A stretch of 38,511 nt of DNA, from NCBI RefSeq assembly GCF_001552355.1, contig NZ_BCRA01000048.1, positions 1 to 38,511 on the forward strand. The letters run 5' to 3'. The DNA comes from Microbacterium resistens NBRC 103078. Its GTDB lineage: Bacteria; Actinomycetota; Actinomycetes; Actinomycetales; Microbacteriaceae. The notes beneath the pieces were generated by a model. That model was not told where the DNA came from and did no database searches. It worked only from the letters and a program-made list of their open reading frames with translations. The stretch's first letter is position 1. Every line of letters starts with the position of its first letter. The translations under genes were made by a program, and so were the position numbers. Positions 31,021-38,511 of the stretch are shown here, in pieces.

Positions 31021-31818
31021 ATGGCAGGTCGGGACTGGTCGATCCAGGAGATCGCGCGCCTCGCCGGCACGACGAGCAGGACGCTGCGTCACTACGACGA
31101 CATCGGGCTGCTCCCGCCGACGCGGATCGCCCCGAACGGGTACCGGCACTACGACGAGCGCGCGCTCGTGCGTCTGCAGCGGATCCTCCTGCTGCGCGAG
31201 CTCGGGCTCGGACTGCCGCAGATCGCGACCGTGCTCGATCCGTCGCGCGCGTCCCGGGCCTCGGACTCCGAGGCCTCCGCGCTCGAGACGCACCTCGCGT
31301 GGCTGCGCGAGGAGCAGGACCGGCTGACGCGGCAGATCGCGTCGGTCGAGAACACCATCACCGCATTGAGAGGAGGTGAGAACCTCATGGCAGAGAACAT
31401 GTTCGACGGCTTCGACCACACGCAGTACAAGGACGAGGTCGAGCAGCGCTGGGGCACCCAGGCGTACGCCGACGGCGACCGCTGGTGGCGGGGGATGTCC
31501 GACGAGGAGCGCGCCGCGTGGCAGCAGCGCGTCTCCGACCTCGGTCGCGACTGGATCGCGGCCGCGGAGAGCGGCATCGATCCGGCCTCCGAGGAGGCGC
31601 AGAGCCTCGCCCGCCGCCACGTGGAGTGGCTCACGGGGGTCCCCGGGACGCCCGCCGCCGTTCCCGGCGGAGACGTGAAGGGGTACGTGATCGGCCTCGG
31701 CGAGATGTACGTCGCCGACCCGCGCTTCGGCGCGAACTACGCGACGTCCGACGGGAGCACCCGCGGCGCCGAGTTCGTCCGCGACGCGCTCCGCGTCTAC
31801 GCGGAGGCGAACCTGTAG
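31021..31818 (+). CDS. MerR family regulator with TipAS-type domain (TipA-like)
   Basis: A 265-residue regulator. Residues 1-110 are a MerR DNA-binding domain (WSIQEIARLAGTTSRTLRHY, YDDIGLLPPTRIAPNGYRHY) followed by a coiled coil (ETHLAWLREEQDRLTRQIAS). Residues 123-265 match the TipAS antibiotic-recognition domain (FDHTQYKDEVEQRWG, GLGEMYVADPRFGANY). The length fits Streptomyces TipAL. The domain has no cysteine, so the covalent thiopeptide attachment known for TipAL is unlikely and the ligand is probably different. GGAAGGAG precedes ATG 31021, and a MerR-type promoter lies upstream. An in-frame internal start at 31387 is described separately. Confidence 0.92.
   Translation: MAGRDWSIQEIARLAGTTSRTLRHYDDIGLLPPTRIAPNGYRHYDERALVRLQRILLLRELGLGLPQIATVLDPSRASRASDSEASALETHLAWLREEQDRLTRQIASVENTITALRGGENLMAENMFDGFDHTQYKDEVEQRWGTQAYADGDRWWRGMSDEERAAWQQRVSDLGRDWIAAAESGIDPASEEAQSLARRHVEWLTGVPGTPAAVPGGDVKGYVIGLGEMYVADPRFGANYATSDGSTRGAEFVRDALRVYAEANL
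31387..31818 (+). CDS. Internal in-frame TipAS-like product (alternative start)
   Basis: Within the tipA-like gene, AGGAGGTGA (31371-31379), a near-perfect ribosome site, lies 9 nt before an in-frame ATG at 31387. Translation from it would give a 143-residue protein containing only the drug-recognition domain. This is the known arrangement of Streptomyces tipA, where TipAS (144 residues) is made separately to sequester the drug. The site is inside a coding sequence, so its strength is not explained by the main protein alone. The existence of the short product is inferred. Confidence 0.65.
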   Translation: MAENMFDGFDHTQYKDEVEQRWGTQAYADGDRWWRGMSDEERAAWQQRVSDLGRDWIAAAESGIDPASEEAQSLARRHVEWLTGVPGTPAAVPGGDVKGYVIGLGEMYVADPRFGANYATSDGSTRGAEFVRDALRVYAEANL

Positions 31819-31833
31819 CCGTGCACCGGCGTG

Positions 31834-31880
31834 GCAGGACGGGGCGCCGCGGGCCGAGAGCCTGCGGCGCCCCGTCCTGC
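31834..31880 (+). terminator. 21-bp hairpin after the tipA-like gene
   Basis: Arms at 31834-31854 (starts GCAGGACGGGGCGCCGC) and 31860-31880 pair over 21 bp with one G-T position and a 5-nt loop. It starts 16 nt after the stop. A strong rho-independent-type terminator without a T run. Confidence 0.75.
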
Positions 31881-31996
31881 GTCGTCGCCTCGTGCGTCCG
31901 CGCCGTGGACATCGGCGCGGTTCGCTCCGGCCCTCCCTCTGCGGACCGGGTCGGTCGGGTCGGTTCTGTGCCGCCCGCGGGAATAGAGTGGCGGGC

Positions 31997-32377
31997 GTGA
32001 CCCGCTCCCGACTCGCGCCCGTGCTGCTCGTCGCAGCCGGGGGCACGATCGGGACGGCCGCGCGACTCGGTCTGGGGCTCGTGATCCCCGAGTCCGACGG
32101 CCTGCCCGTCCCCATCCTCGTCGCGAACCTGCTCGGTGCCTTCTGCCTCGGGCTCGTCGCGGCGCGCCTTCCCGGTTCGTCGGGGATGCGGTTGTTCCTC
32201 GGCACCGGGCTGCTGGGCGGGTTCACGACCTACAGTGCCTTCACCGTCGGGACGATCACGCTCGCCGAGACGGCGCCCTGGCTCGCGGCCGCGTACGCGG
32301 TCGGGAGCGTGATCCTCGGGATCGCCGCCGCAGCCGCGGGCCTGCGCATCGCCCGGCCGCGGAGGGGGCGGGCATGA
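31997..32377 (+). CDS. Fluoride ion channel subunit FluC/CrcB (first of pair)
   Basis: A 126-residue membrane protein with four hydrophobic segments. Family motifs are GGTIGTAARLGLG near the start, VANLLGAF in segment 2 and GTGLLGGFTTYSAF in segment 3, where the phenylalanine and asparagine positions line the fluoride path. The start is GTG 31997 with TAGAGT 7 nt upstream, consistent with a leaderless transcript. Its last codons overlap the second fluC gene by 4 nt. In actinobacteria and firmicutes such pairs form a heteromeric channel that exports fluoride. Confidence 0.88.
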   Translation: MTRSRLAPVLLVAAGGTIGTAARLGLGLVIPESDGLPVPILVANLLGAFCLGLVAARLPGSSGMRLFLGTGLLGGFTTYSAFTVGTITLAETAPWLAAAYAVGSVILGIAAAAAGLRIARPRRGRA

Positions 32378-32739
32378 CGCCGCTGCTGTTCGCCGTCGCG
32401 GCGCTCGCCGGGGGAGCCGGGGCCGTGGTCCGCTACCTCGTCGACCGGGGTGTCGCCCGCCTCGTCGGCGCGCGCTTCCCGTGGGGCGTCTTCCTCATCA
32501 ACGTCTCGGGATCCTTCGCCCTGGGCTGGATCACCGCCCAGCTGCCGTCGGACGCGACTTTCGTCCTCGGCGCCGGATTCCTCGGCGGGTACACGACGTT
32601 CAGCACGGCGATGCTCGACGTCGTCGCGCTGTGGCGCGACGGGGAGCGCGGCGCGGCACTGTTCCACTCCGCCGGCATGCTGGTGGCCGGAATCCTCGCC
32701 GCCATCGCCGGACTCGCGACCGGCGCCGCGCTGCGCTGA
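32374..32739 (+). CDS. Fluoride ion channel subunit FluC/CrcB (second of pair)
   Basis: A 121-residue four-segment membrane protein starting at ATG 32374 in a 4-nt overlap with the first gene. The motifs are GGAGAVVRYLVDRG, FLINVSGSF and GAGFLGGYTTFSTAM. It differs enough from its neighbour to fit a two-gene FluC1/FluC2 system in which both subunits are needed. No fluoride riboswitch was recognised upstream of the pair in the short 116-nt gap after the tipA terminator. Confidence 0.9.
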   Translation: MTPLLFAVAALAGGAGAVVRYLVDRGVARLVGARFPWGVFLINVSGSFALGWITAQLPSDATFVLGAGFLGGYTTFSTAMLDVVALWRDGERGAALFHSAGMLVAGILAAIAGLATGAALR

Positions 32740-32745
32740 GCCGGG

Positions 32746-32910
32746 GCGTCTCGTCGCTGCACTCCTCGCTCAACGACCGGTGCGGTGATCCCCTCGGTCG
32801 TTGAGCGAGCGGAGCGAGTCGAAACGTGCTGGGCCGGGTGACATTTCGTCTCGTCGCTGCGCTCCTCGCTCAACGACCGGGACTCGCTGCCCTCCTCGGT
32901 CGACGACCGG
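32746..32910. repeat. SEERSDETK-type inverted repeat cluster
   Basis: Direct arm at 32746-32780, inverted arm at 32795-32825, direct arm at 32844-32880 and a partial inverted remnant (CGGTCGACGACCGG) at 32897-32910. The arm core ends in CTCAACGACCGG or starts in CGGTCGTTGAGCG. The cluster lies between the convergent fluC pair and codB-like gene (32740-32918). Confidence 0.85.
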
Positions 32911-32918
32911 TGGGCGGG

Positions 32919-34226
32919 TCAGCGCGGACGACGCGGCGAGAGGCGGGACAGCGCCATCGACAGCACGAGCGCGACGAGGATGCCGATCACGGGCGGGATC
33001 CCGAACCCGGTCTGCCCGGACACCCAGGCGGCTGCGCACGCGAGCGCGTAGGCGGCGAGGTTCACCGGATTGACCCGCGGGAGCGGCTCACCCTCGGGCA
33101 TCTGGGTCCGCCGCCAGCGGGCCAGGTAGTCGCCGACGATCACGCCGCCGAGCGGCGGGATGAAGGTGCCGAGCAGGCCCAGATACTGCGGCAGGTGCTC
33201 GTGCACGCCGGCGAGCGCCAGGACCGTGCCGATGACGGACCCGCCGATCACGAACGGGATCTTGCTCGGCTTCTCGAAGAGCTCCGCGCCCGCGACCCCG
33301 AACGCGTACGCGGTGTCCGCGTTCGACTTCCAGAGGTTGCCGAACAGCAGGAACAGCCCCCAGCCGACCAGTCCCAGCTGGTACAGCACCAGCACGAAGT
33401 CGCCCTCGCCGAACGTGATCGCCCCGATCGCGCCGAAGAAGATCATGAGGCCGTTGCCGATGAGGAACCCGACGAGGCACGCGACGACGGCCTGTCCGCC
33501 CGTGCGCCCGAACCGGGTCCAGTTCGGCGCCTGCGTGCCCGCGGAGACGAAGGTGCCCACCACGGTGGTCACGGCGGCGGCGAGGGACATCGACGCGGTC
33601 GGGTGGATCGCGGCGAGCCCGGCCCAGCCGCCCACCTCGTCGAGGGAGCGGAACATCACCCAGAAGGCGAGGATCAGGACGAGGGGCGTGGAGACGAGCG
33701 ACACCCAGTACATGCCGCGGTACCCGTAGCAGGCGGTGGCGCACATCAGCGCGCTGACGGCGACCATGATCGCGGCACGGGCGGGATACGAGTCCCACCC
33801 GAACGCCTGCGCCGTGAGGTCGCCGATGGTCCCGATCACCACCCCGTACCAGCCGATCTGCGTCCCGCCCAGAAGGACGGAGGCGAGCTTGGAGCCGCGG
33901 GTGCCGAGCGCGTACCGCGCCATGACCACCGTCGTGAGCCCCGTGCGGGCTCCGATCCAGCCCAGCACGGCCACATAGGCGCCCAGCACGAGGGACCCGA
34001 GCAGGATGATGAGCAGCAGGTCGCTGAGTCCGAAGGACGTGCCGAGCGTCGCCCCCGCCAGCATCGTCGGCGTGAAGATCGTGAAGCCCAGCAGCACGAC
34101 CATGAGGGAGAAGAATCCCTTGCGCGCGTGTCGCGGCACGGGGGTGACCGGATAGTCCGGATCCACGGGAGCGGGCGGAGCGGCCTCCTCCTCGGAGGGA
34201 CCGGTGGTCCGACCGGGAGCGCTCAC
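32919..34226 (-). CDS. codB: Cytosine permease (NCS1 family, CodB-like)
   Basis: A 435-residue transporter with about 12 membrane segments. The NCS1 features are GFFSLMVVLLGFTIFTPTML, MARYALGTRGSKLASV and AGTQAPNWTRFGRTGGQAV, closely resembling CodB cytosine permeases. The N-terminal 40 residues are acidic and Pro-rich. ATG 34226 overlaps the stop of the cytosine deaminase gene by 4 nt (ATGA), so the two are coupled, with deaminase first. Uptake of cytosine and its deamination to uracil would follow. The substrate is supported by the neighbour as well as by sequence. Confidence 0.9.
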   Translation of the reverse strand: MSAPGRTTGPSEEEAAPPAPVDPDYPVTPVPRHARKGFFSLMVVLLGFTIFTPTMLAGATLGTSFGLSDLLLIILLGSLVLGAYVAVLGWIGARTGLTTVVMARYALGTRGSKLASVLLGGTQIGWYGVVIGTIGDLTAQAFGWDSYPARAAIMVAVSALMCATACYGYRGMYWVSLVSTPLVLILAFWVMFRSLDEVGGWAGLAAIHPTASMSLAAAVTTVVGTFVSAGTQAPNWTRFGRTGGQAVVACLVGFLIGNGLMIFFGAIGAITFGEGDFVLVLYQLGLVGWGLFLLFGNLWKSNADTAYAFGVAGAELFEKPSKIPFVIGGSVIGTVLALAGVHEHLPQYLGLLGTFIPPLGGVIVGDYLARWRRTQMPEGEPLPRVNPVNLAAYALACAAAWVSGQTGFGIPPVIGILVALVLSMALSRLSPRRPR

Positions 34227-34705
34227 GCGCGGGGGCCGAGGTCGCTCGCCTCGACGCCGATGTCCTCGGCCCAGAGCTCGGGACGCTCGGTCATCATCCG
34301 GTCCATGAGGGCGATGCAGGCCTCGTCGTCGGCGACGACGAGCTCCTTGCCGTTCGAGCGGAGCCAGTCCTCCGACTCCTGGAAGGAGCGGTTCTCACCG
34401 ATCACGATGCGGGGGATCTCGTAGAGCGTCGCGGTCCCGGCGCACATGTAGCACGGCGAGAGGGTGGTGTAGAGGACGCTCTCCCGATACACGCTCGCGG
34501 GCAGGCGCCCGGCGTTCTCGAGGCAGTCGGTCTCCCCGTGGCGGATGACGCTGCCCATCTGCACCCGGCGGTTGCGGCCGACGGCCAGCACCTCACCGCG
34601 GTGCACGAGCGCCGCGCCGATCGGGATGCCGCCCTCGTCCCATCCGATCCGGGCCTGCTCGATCGCCAGGTCCAGGAATCGTCGGTCGTCCGCGCTCAGC
34701 TGCAT
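34223..34705 (-). CDS. Cytosine deaminase, yeast-type (Fcy1-like)
   Basis: A 160-residue zinc deaminase of the cytidine-deaminase fold. The zinc ligands are HGETDCLENAG (H and catalytic E) and LSPCYMCAG (two Cys). The sequence follows yeast cytosine deaminase Fcy1 closely along its whole length: EGGIPIGAALVHRGEVLAVG, YTTLSPCYMCAG, PRIVIGENRSF, ELVVADDEACIALM and RPELWAEDIG all have direct counterparts there. This is unlike the amidohydrolase-type CodA of E. coli. Coupled to codB. The start is placed at ATG 34705, with TACGAT 7 nt upstream; ATG 34714 is the alternative and adds three residues. Confidence 0.9.
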   Translation of the reverse strand: MQLSADDRRFLDLAIEQARIGWDEGGIPIGAALVHRGEVLAVGRNRRVQMGSVIRHGETDCLENAGRLPASVYRESVLYTTLSPCYMCAGTATLYEIPRIVIGENRSFQESEDWLRSNGKELVVADDEACIALMDRMMTERPELWAEDIGVEASDLGPRA

Positions 34706-34779
34706 GGTCTCCATCGTATCGACGACCCGGCCCCGACCCCGCGGGCGGGACCGCTCTCAGCCCGGGCACAAGCGCCTAA

Positions 34780-34793
34780 TGTACAAACGTACA
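34780..34793. promoter_or_regulatory. TetR operator upstream of the RND operon
   Basis: TGTAC-AAAC-GTACA is a perfect dyad 18 nt before the TetR ATG, overlapping a possible TAATGT -10 box (34778-34783). It is the likely binding site of the TetR protein encoded next to it. Confidence 0.65.
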
Positions 34794-34811
34794 GACCAGG
34801 GGAGGCGCGGA

Positions 34812-35420
34812 ATGGGACAGGTGCGGCGACGGCGGGATCCCGAGGCGCGCCGCCGCGCGATCGTGACCGCCGCCGCGGAGCTCGTGACCGAGGTCGGCGT
34901 GGACGCCATGACGCACCGGATGGTCGCCGCCCGTGCCGGCGTCCCGCTCGGCGCGACCACCCAGTACTTCGACACGCTCGACGATCTGCGCGCGGCGGCC
35001 CTCGCGCACCTCGCCGAGGAGATCGACGCGCGCGTCGACGGCGTCCGGGTCGCGCTGGAAGAGCAGGGGGCGAGCGCCCGGTCGATCACGCGCCTTCTCG
35101 TCGCCGCGCTCGCCGACGCCCGCACTCTCCAGGCCGACCGTGCGGTGGTGACCGCCGCCGTGCACGACCCGTCCGTGCGTGAGCTCGCGCGGCGCTGGTG
35201 GGCGCGCATGGCCGGCTTCCTCGAGCCGGTGCACGGTCCGCGTCGCGCCGAGACCGCCGCGATCTTCATCGACGGCGTCCTGTGGCATTCTCTGATCAGC
35301 GACACTCCCCCCGACGAGCCGACGATTGAGGCCGGCCTGGCCGCGATCCTCGGCGAGACGGGACGTTCCCCCGGCGCCGCCGACCCCTCCGCGTCCGATA
35401 TCCCCGCCCGCGCATCCTGA
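34812..35420 (+). CDS. TetR family transcriptional regulator of the RND pump
   Basis: A 202-residue regulator with the N-terminal helix-turn-helix ARRRAIVTAAAELVTEVGVD, HRMVAARAGVPLGATTQYFD and a helical ligand domain ending in a Pro/Ala tail. ATG 34812 has GGGGAGG before it. The frame is open upstream to 34545 but that overlaps the cytosine deaminase gene. It precedes the RND gene by 15 nt, the typical place for a local TetR repressor of an efflux pump. The dyad TGTAC-AAAC-GTACA upstream supports autorepression. Confidence 0.9.
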   Translation: MGQVRRRRDPEARRRAIVTAAAELVTEVGVDAMTHRMVAARAGVPLGATTQYFDTLDDLRAAALAHLAEEIDARVDGVRVALEEQGASARSITRLLVAALADARTLQADRAVVTAAVHDPSVRELARRWWARMAGFLEPVHGPRRAETAAIFIDGVLWHSLISDTPPDEPTIEAGLAAILGETGRSPGAADPSASDIPARAS

Positions 35421-35435
35421 ACCGAGAGAGCATCC

Positions 35436-38400
35436 GTGTCCAAGCTCGCCGTCCTCAGTCTCCGCAACCGCGCGCTCATCGCGCTCATCACCATCGTCGC
35501 CGCCGTCTTCGGCGGGATCTCCCTGACCACGTTGAAGCAGGAGCTCATCCCGTCCATCGAGTTCCCGCAGCTCGCGATCGTCGCGCAGTACCCCGGCGCC
35601 TCTCCGGAGGTCGTCGAGAACGACCTGTCGACGCCGATCGAGACGGCCATCCAGGGCGTGCCCGGACTGGATTCGTCGACCGCGACGAGCACCGCCAACG
35701 CCTCGATCATCCAGGCCTCGTTCGCGTACGGCACGGACCTCGCGACCGCCGAGCAGAAGATCACGCAGGCCATCGGCCGGATCAAGGCGCAGCTGCCCGA
35801 GGACGTCGATCCGCAGGTGATCGCCGCGAGCATCGACGACTTCCCCGTCATCCAGCTCGCCGTGACCGGTTTCGACGACGCCGACGCCGCGCAGCAGCGG
35901 ATCACCGACACGGTGATCCCGAAGATCGAGGACCTGGACGGGGTCAACGCCGCCTCGCTCGTCGGCGGTCAGGGCAAGCGCATCACGATCACGCCGGATC
36001 AGGCGGCGCTGGCCCAGGCCGGGACGACGCCGCAGGCGATCCGGGACGCGCTCGAGCAGAACGGCGCGCTCTTCCCCGGTGGCTCCATCACGCAGGGCGA
36101 CGAGACGCTCACCGTGCAGACGGGGGACAAGCTCACCTCCGTCGAGCAGCTCCAGGCGCTGCCGCTGGTCGGGACGCCCACGACTCTCGGCGCGGTGGCG
36201 AGCGTCGAGCTCGCGGACGACCCGGTCACGTCGATCTCGCGCGTGGACGGGGAGCCGGCACTGACGATCGCCGTCACCAAGCTCCCCTCCGCGAACACGG
36301 TCGACGTCTCGCGCGCCGTGACGGAGCTGCTCCCGAGCCTCGCGGACGACCTGGACGGCGCGACCTTCACGACCGTCTTCGACCAGGCGCCGTACATCCA
36401 GCAGTCGATCGAGTCGCTCGCGCAGGAGGGTCTGCTCGGCCTGGTCTTCGCGGTGGTCGTGATCCTCGTGTTCCTGCTGTCGGTGCGCTCGACGCTCGTC
36501 ACCGCGATCTCGATCCCGACCAGCGTGCTCATCACCTTCATCGGGATCCAGGCCTTCGGCTACTCCCTCAACATCCTCACGCTCGGCGCGCTCACCATCG
36601 CGATCGGGCGGGTCGTGGACGACTCCATCGTCGTGATCGAGAACATCAAGCGCCACTACGTGGGCGACGCCGACAAGCAGGCGTCCATCCTCCTCGCCGT
36701 GCGCGAGGTCGCGATGGCGATCACCGCGTCCACCCTGACCACCGTGGCGGTGTTCCTGCCGATCGCGTTCGTGGGCGACATGACCGGCGAGCTGTTCCGT
36801 CCGTTCGCGCTCACCGTCACCATCGCGATGTCCGCGTCCCTGTTCGTCGCGCTGACGATCGTGCCCGTGCTCGCGTACTGGTTCCTGCGACCGGGCAAGC
36901 CGCTGCTCGACGCGGACGGCCGGGCGATCGATCCGGAGCACCCGGACGCCCCGCCCTCGCGGCTGCAGAAGTCGTACATTCCGATCCTGGCATGGACGCT
37001 CCGCCACTCCTGGGCGACCCTGGGCCTCGCCGTCGTCGTGCTGGTCGGGACGATCGCCGCCGCGCCGCTGATGAAGGTGAACTTCCTCGGCGACTCCGGA
37101 CAGAACACGTTCACGATGACGCAGTCGCTCGGCGAGGCGCCGAGTCTGGAGGCGGAGGACGCCGCCGCGCAGAAGGTGGAGGAGGCGCTGAAGGACGTCC
37201 CCGGGATCGAGACCGTGCAGGTCTCGATCGGCTCCAGCGGCTCGGCGCTGCGCGACGCGTTCTCCGGGGGAGGGTCGGGCGTCACGTACTCCATCACGAC
37301 CGATGCCGACGCCGACCAGGAGACGGTCCGCGCCGACGTCCAGGAAGCGGTGAAGGACCTGGCGGACGTCGGCGAGATCACGGTCGCCGCCGGCGGAGGC
37401 GGCTTCGCGTCCTCGGACGTGGAGATCGACGTGTCCGCGCCGGACTCCGAGACCCTCGCGACGGCGACCGACGCCCTCGTCGCCGAGCTGACCGATGCGG
37501 ACGGCGTGCGTCAGGTCTCGAGCAACCTGTCCGCATCCCTGCCGTTCGTGGCCGTGCAGGTCGATCGGGCCGCGGCGGCGACGTACGGTCTGAGCGAGGT
37601 CGCGGTCGGCGGGATGGTCTCCCAGGCGATGCGCCCGCAGCAGGTCGGCACGGTCGAGATCGACGGATCCTCGCTGACGGTCTATCTGCAGTCGGCGAAC
37701 CCGCCTGCGACGATCGACGAGCTCAAGGCCCTCGCCGTGCCGACGCCGTTCGGCATGCTGCGCCTGGACCAGATCGCTGCGGTGCAGGAGAGCGAGAGCC
37801 CCGCGTCGATCACCACCCAGCGCGGGCAGCGCACGGCGACCATCACCGTCACCCCCGAGGGCGACGACCTGAACGCCGCGTCCGCGACCGTGACCGCCGC
37901 GATCGACGACGCGAAGCTGCCTTCCGGCGCAGACGCGAAGCTGGGCGGGGTGCTCACCCAGCAGCAGGACGCGTTCGTCCAGCTGGGGATCGCGATGCTC
38001 GCGGCGATCCTCATCGTGTACATCGTCATGGTGGCGACGTTCCGCTCGCTCCGTCAGCCGCTGCTGCTGCTGGTGTCGGTGCCGTTCGCTGCGACCGGGG
38101 CGATCCTGCTGCAGATCGTGACGGGCGTTCCCCTCGGGGTGGCGTCGCTGATCGGCGTGCTGATGCTCATCGGCATCGTCGTGACGAACGCGATCGTGCT
38201 CGTGGACCTTGTGAACCAGTACCGCGAGAAGGGGATGAGCGCCCACGACGCGACGATCGCGGGGGGATCGCGGCGACTGCGCCCGATCCTCATGACCGCG
38301 CTCGCGACGATCTTCGCGCTGACCCCGATGGCACTCGGGATCACCGGCCACGGCGGGTTCATCTCCCAGCCGCTCGCGATCGTGGTGATCGGCGGACTCG

Positions 38401-38511
38401 TGTCCTCGACCGTGCTGACCCTGCTCGTCCTCCCGACCCTCTACAACCTCGTGGAGGGCGCGAGGGAGCGCCGCCGGGCGCGCCGCGGCGACGCCCCGGA
38501 CGGACGCGGGG
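35436..38511 (+). CDS. RND efflux pump (SwrC/AcrB-like), cut by the window end
   Basis: The first 1025 residues of a large inner-membrane RND transporter; the stop lies beyond the window. The start GTG 35436 opens VSKLAVLSLRNRALIALITI, TTLKQELIPSIEFPQLAIVA, QYPGASPEVVEN, typical of the family. The proton-relay aspartates are at D395-D396 in GRVVDDSIVVIEN. The second relay site reads GIVVTNAIVLVDLV with T917 where AcrB has Lys940, as in Gram-positive SwrC-type pumps. The two large extracellular parts are recognised by the repeated porter-domain pattern. No membrane-fusion protein or outer-membrane channel is seen nearby, as expected in a Gram-positive cell. It shares an operon with the TetR gene. 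Confidence 0.93.
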   Translation, partial: MSKLAVLSLRNRALIALITIVAAVFGGISLTTLKQELIPSIEFPQLAIVAQYPGASPEVVENDLSTPIETAIQGVPGLDSSTATSTANASIIQASFAYGTDLATAEQKITQAIGRIKAQLPEDVDPQVIAASIDDFPVIQLAVTGFDDADAAQQRITDTVIPKIEDLDGVNAASLVGGQGKRITITPDQAALAQAGTTPQAIRDALEQNGALFPGGSITQGDETLTVQTGDKLTSVEQLQALPLVGTPTTLGAVASVELADDPVTSISRVDGEPALTIAVTKLPSANTVDVSRAVTELLPSLADDLDGATFTTVFDQAPYIQQSIESLAQEGLLGLVFAVVVILVFLLSVRSTLVTAISIPTSVLITFIGIQAFGYSLNILTLGALTIAIGRVVDDSIVVIENIKRHYVGDADKQASILLAVREVAMAITASTLTTVAVFLPIAFVGDMTGELFRPFALTVTIAMSASLFVALTIVPVLAYWFLRPGKPLLDADGRAIDPEHPDAPPSRLQKSYIPILAWTLRHSWATLGLAVVVLVGTIAAAPLMKVNFLGDSGQNTFTMTQSLGEAPSLEAEDAAAQKVEEALKDVPGIETVQVSIGSSGSALRDAFSGGGSGVTYSITTDADADQETVRADVQEAVKDLADVGEITVAAGGGGFASSDVEIDVSAPDSETLATATDALVAELTDADGVRQVSSNLSASLPFVAVQVDRAAAATYGLSEVAVGGMVSQAMRPQQVGTVEIDGSSLTVYLQSANPPATIDELKALAVPTPFGMLRLDQIAAVQESESPASITTQRGQRTATITVTPEGDDLNAASATVTAAIDDAKLPSGADAKLGGVLTQQQDAFVQLGIAMLAAILIVYIVMVATFRSLRQPLLLLVSVPFAATGAILLQIVTGVPLGVASLIGVLMLIGIVVTNAIVLVDLVNQYREKGMSAHDATIAGGSRRLRPILMTALATIFALTPMALGITGHGGFISQPLAIVVIGGLVSSTVLTLLVLPTLYNLVEGARERRRARRGDAPDGRG

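Noticed and set aside
31881..31996. Fluoride riboswitch upstream of the fluC pair
   Set aside because: The gap is short and GC-rich, no recognisable fluoride aptamer was seen, and a TAGAGT box 7 nt before the start suggests a leaderless message.
32740..32918. Small ORFs encoding SEERSDETK-type peptides as possible micropeptides
   Set aside because: The peptides arise only from reading the inverted repeat arms, in several frames and both strands, with no ribosome site.
34776..38351. A 1191-codon open frame on the reverse strand opposite the RND gene
   Set aside because: It is Arg/Asp/His-rich with no family signature, and it mirrors the forward RND reading frame, which has clear domains. High GC content removes stops from the opposite strand.

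Overview
The window is about 38.5 kb of very GC-rich DNA with tightly packed genes, 4-nt or 1-nt gene overlaps, frequent GTG starts and many apparently leaderless promoters (TANNNT about 6 nt before the start codon). Gene content (DUF3073, SCP_3-like protein, a TipA-type MerR with an internal start, SwrC-like RND pump, tandem fluC, DUF4097-PadR pair) and the intergenic repeats point to a high-GC actinobacterium of the Microbacteriaceae, most likely Microbacterium. This is inference from content, not a database match. No rRNA, tRNA, transposase, integrase or CRISPR was recognised. The only gene-free stretch above 300 bases is 21765-22174, filled by repeats.

Region by region. 1-4.2 kb: NCS2 uracil/xanthine permease, aldo/keto reductase, purC and a GNAT acetyltransferase. 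4.4-12.1 kb: an apparent polyamine or guanidino-compound module, with agmatine deiminase overlapping an amidase-signature hydrolase, a divergent PuuP-like permease, a lipoprotein amidohydrolase split by an apparent frameshift, and two TetR regulators overlapping by 4 nt. 12.3-14.5 kb: a PadR-MFS (DHA2) drug-efflux operon with a clear palindromic operator. 14.7-17.5 kb: an APC permease joined by 1 nt to a saccharopine-dehydrogenase-like reductase. 17.6-28.7 kb: housekeeping purine genes (purD, purM-purF) mixed with a CoA-type Nudix hydrolase, an SCP_3-like protein, an ArsR/SRPBCC pair, a CynX-like MFS, a MOSC protein and DUF3073. 28.8-38.5 kb: universal stress protein, DUF4097-PadR operon, TipA-like MerR, two fluoride channel genes, a cytosine salvage operon (yeast-type cytosine deaminase plus CodB permease), and a TetR-RND efflux operon running off the end.

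Themes. Purine synthesis (purC, purD, purM, purF) and nucleobase uptake (UraA-like, CodB plus deaminase) recur across the window. At least four efflux or resistance units (PadR-MFS, TipA-like, FluC pair, TetR-RND) appear, two of them with their own autoregulatory operator. Three families of structured intergenic repeats lie in or near gene ends: a 78-nt nested hairpin on each side of purD showing a compensated base change, a CAGGCA-type tandem and module repeat at two convergent junctions, and an inverted repeat family at three junctions. With the divergent aguA/puuP control region and the TipA internal start, these are the most unusual content. No wholly new multi-gene system was established; the best candidate is the 4.4-12.1 kb module, in which an amidase-signature enzyme takes the place normally held by N-carbamoylputrescine amidase.
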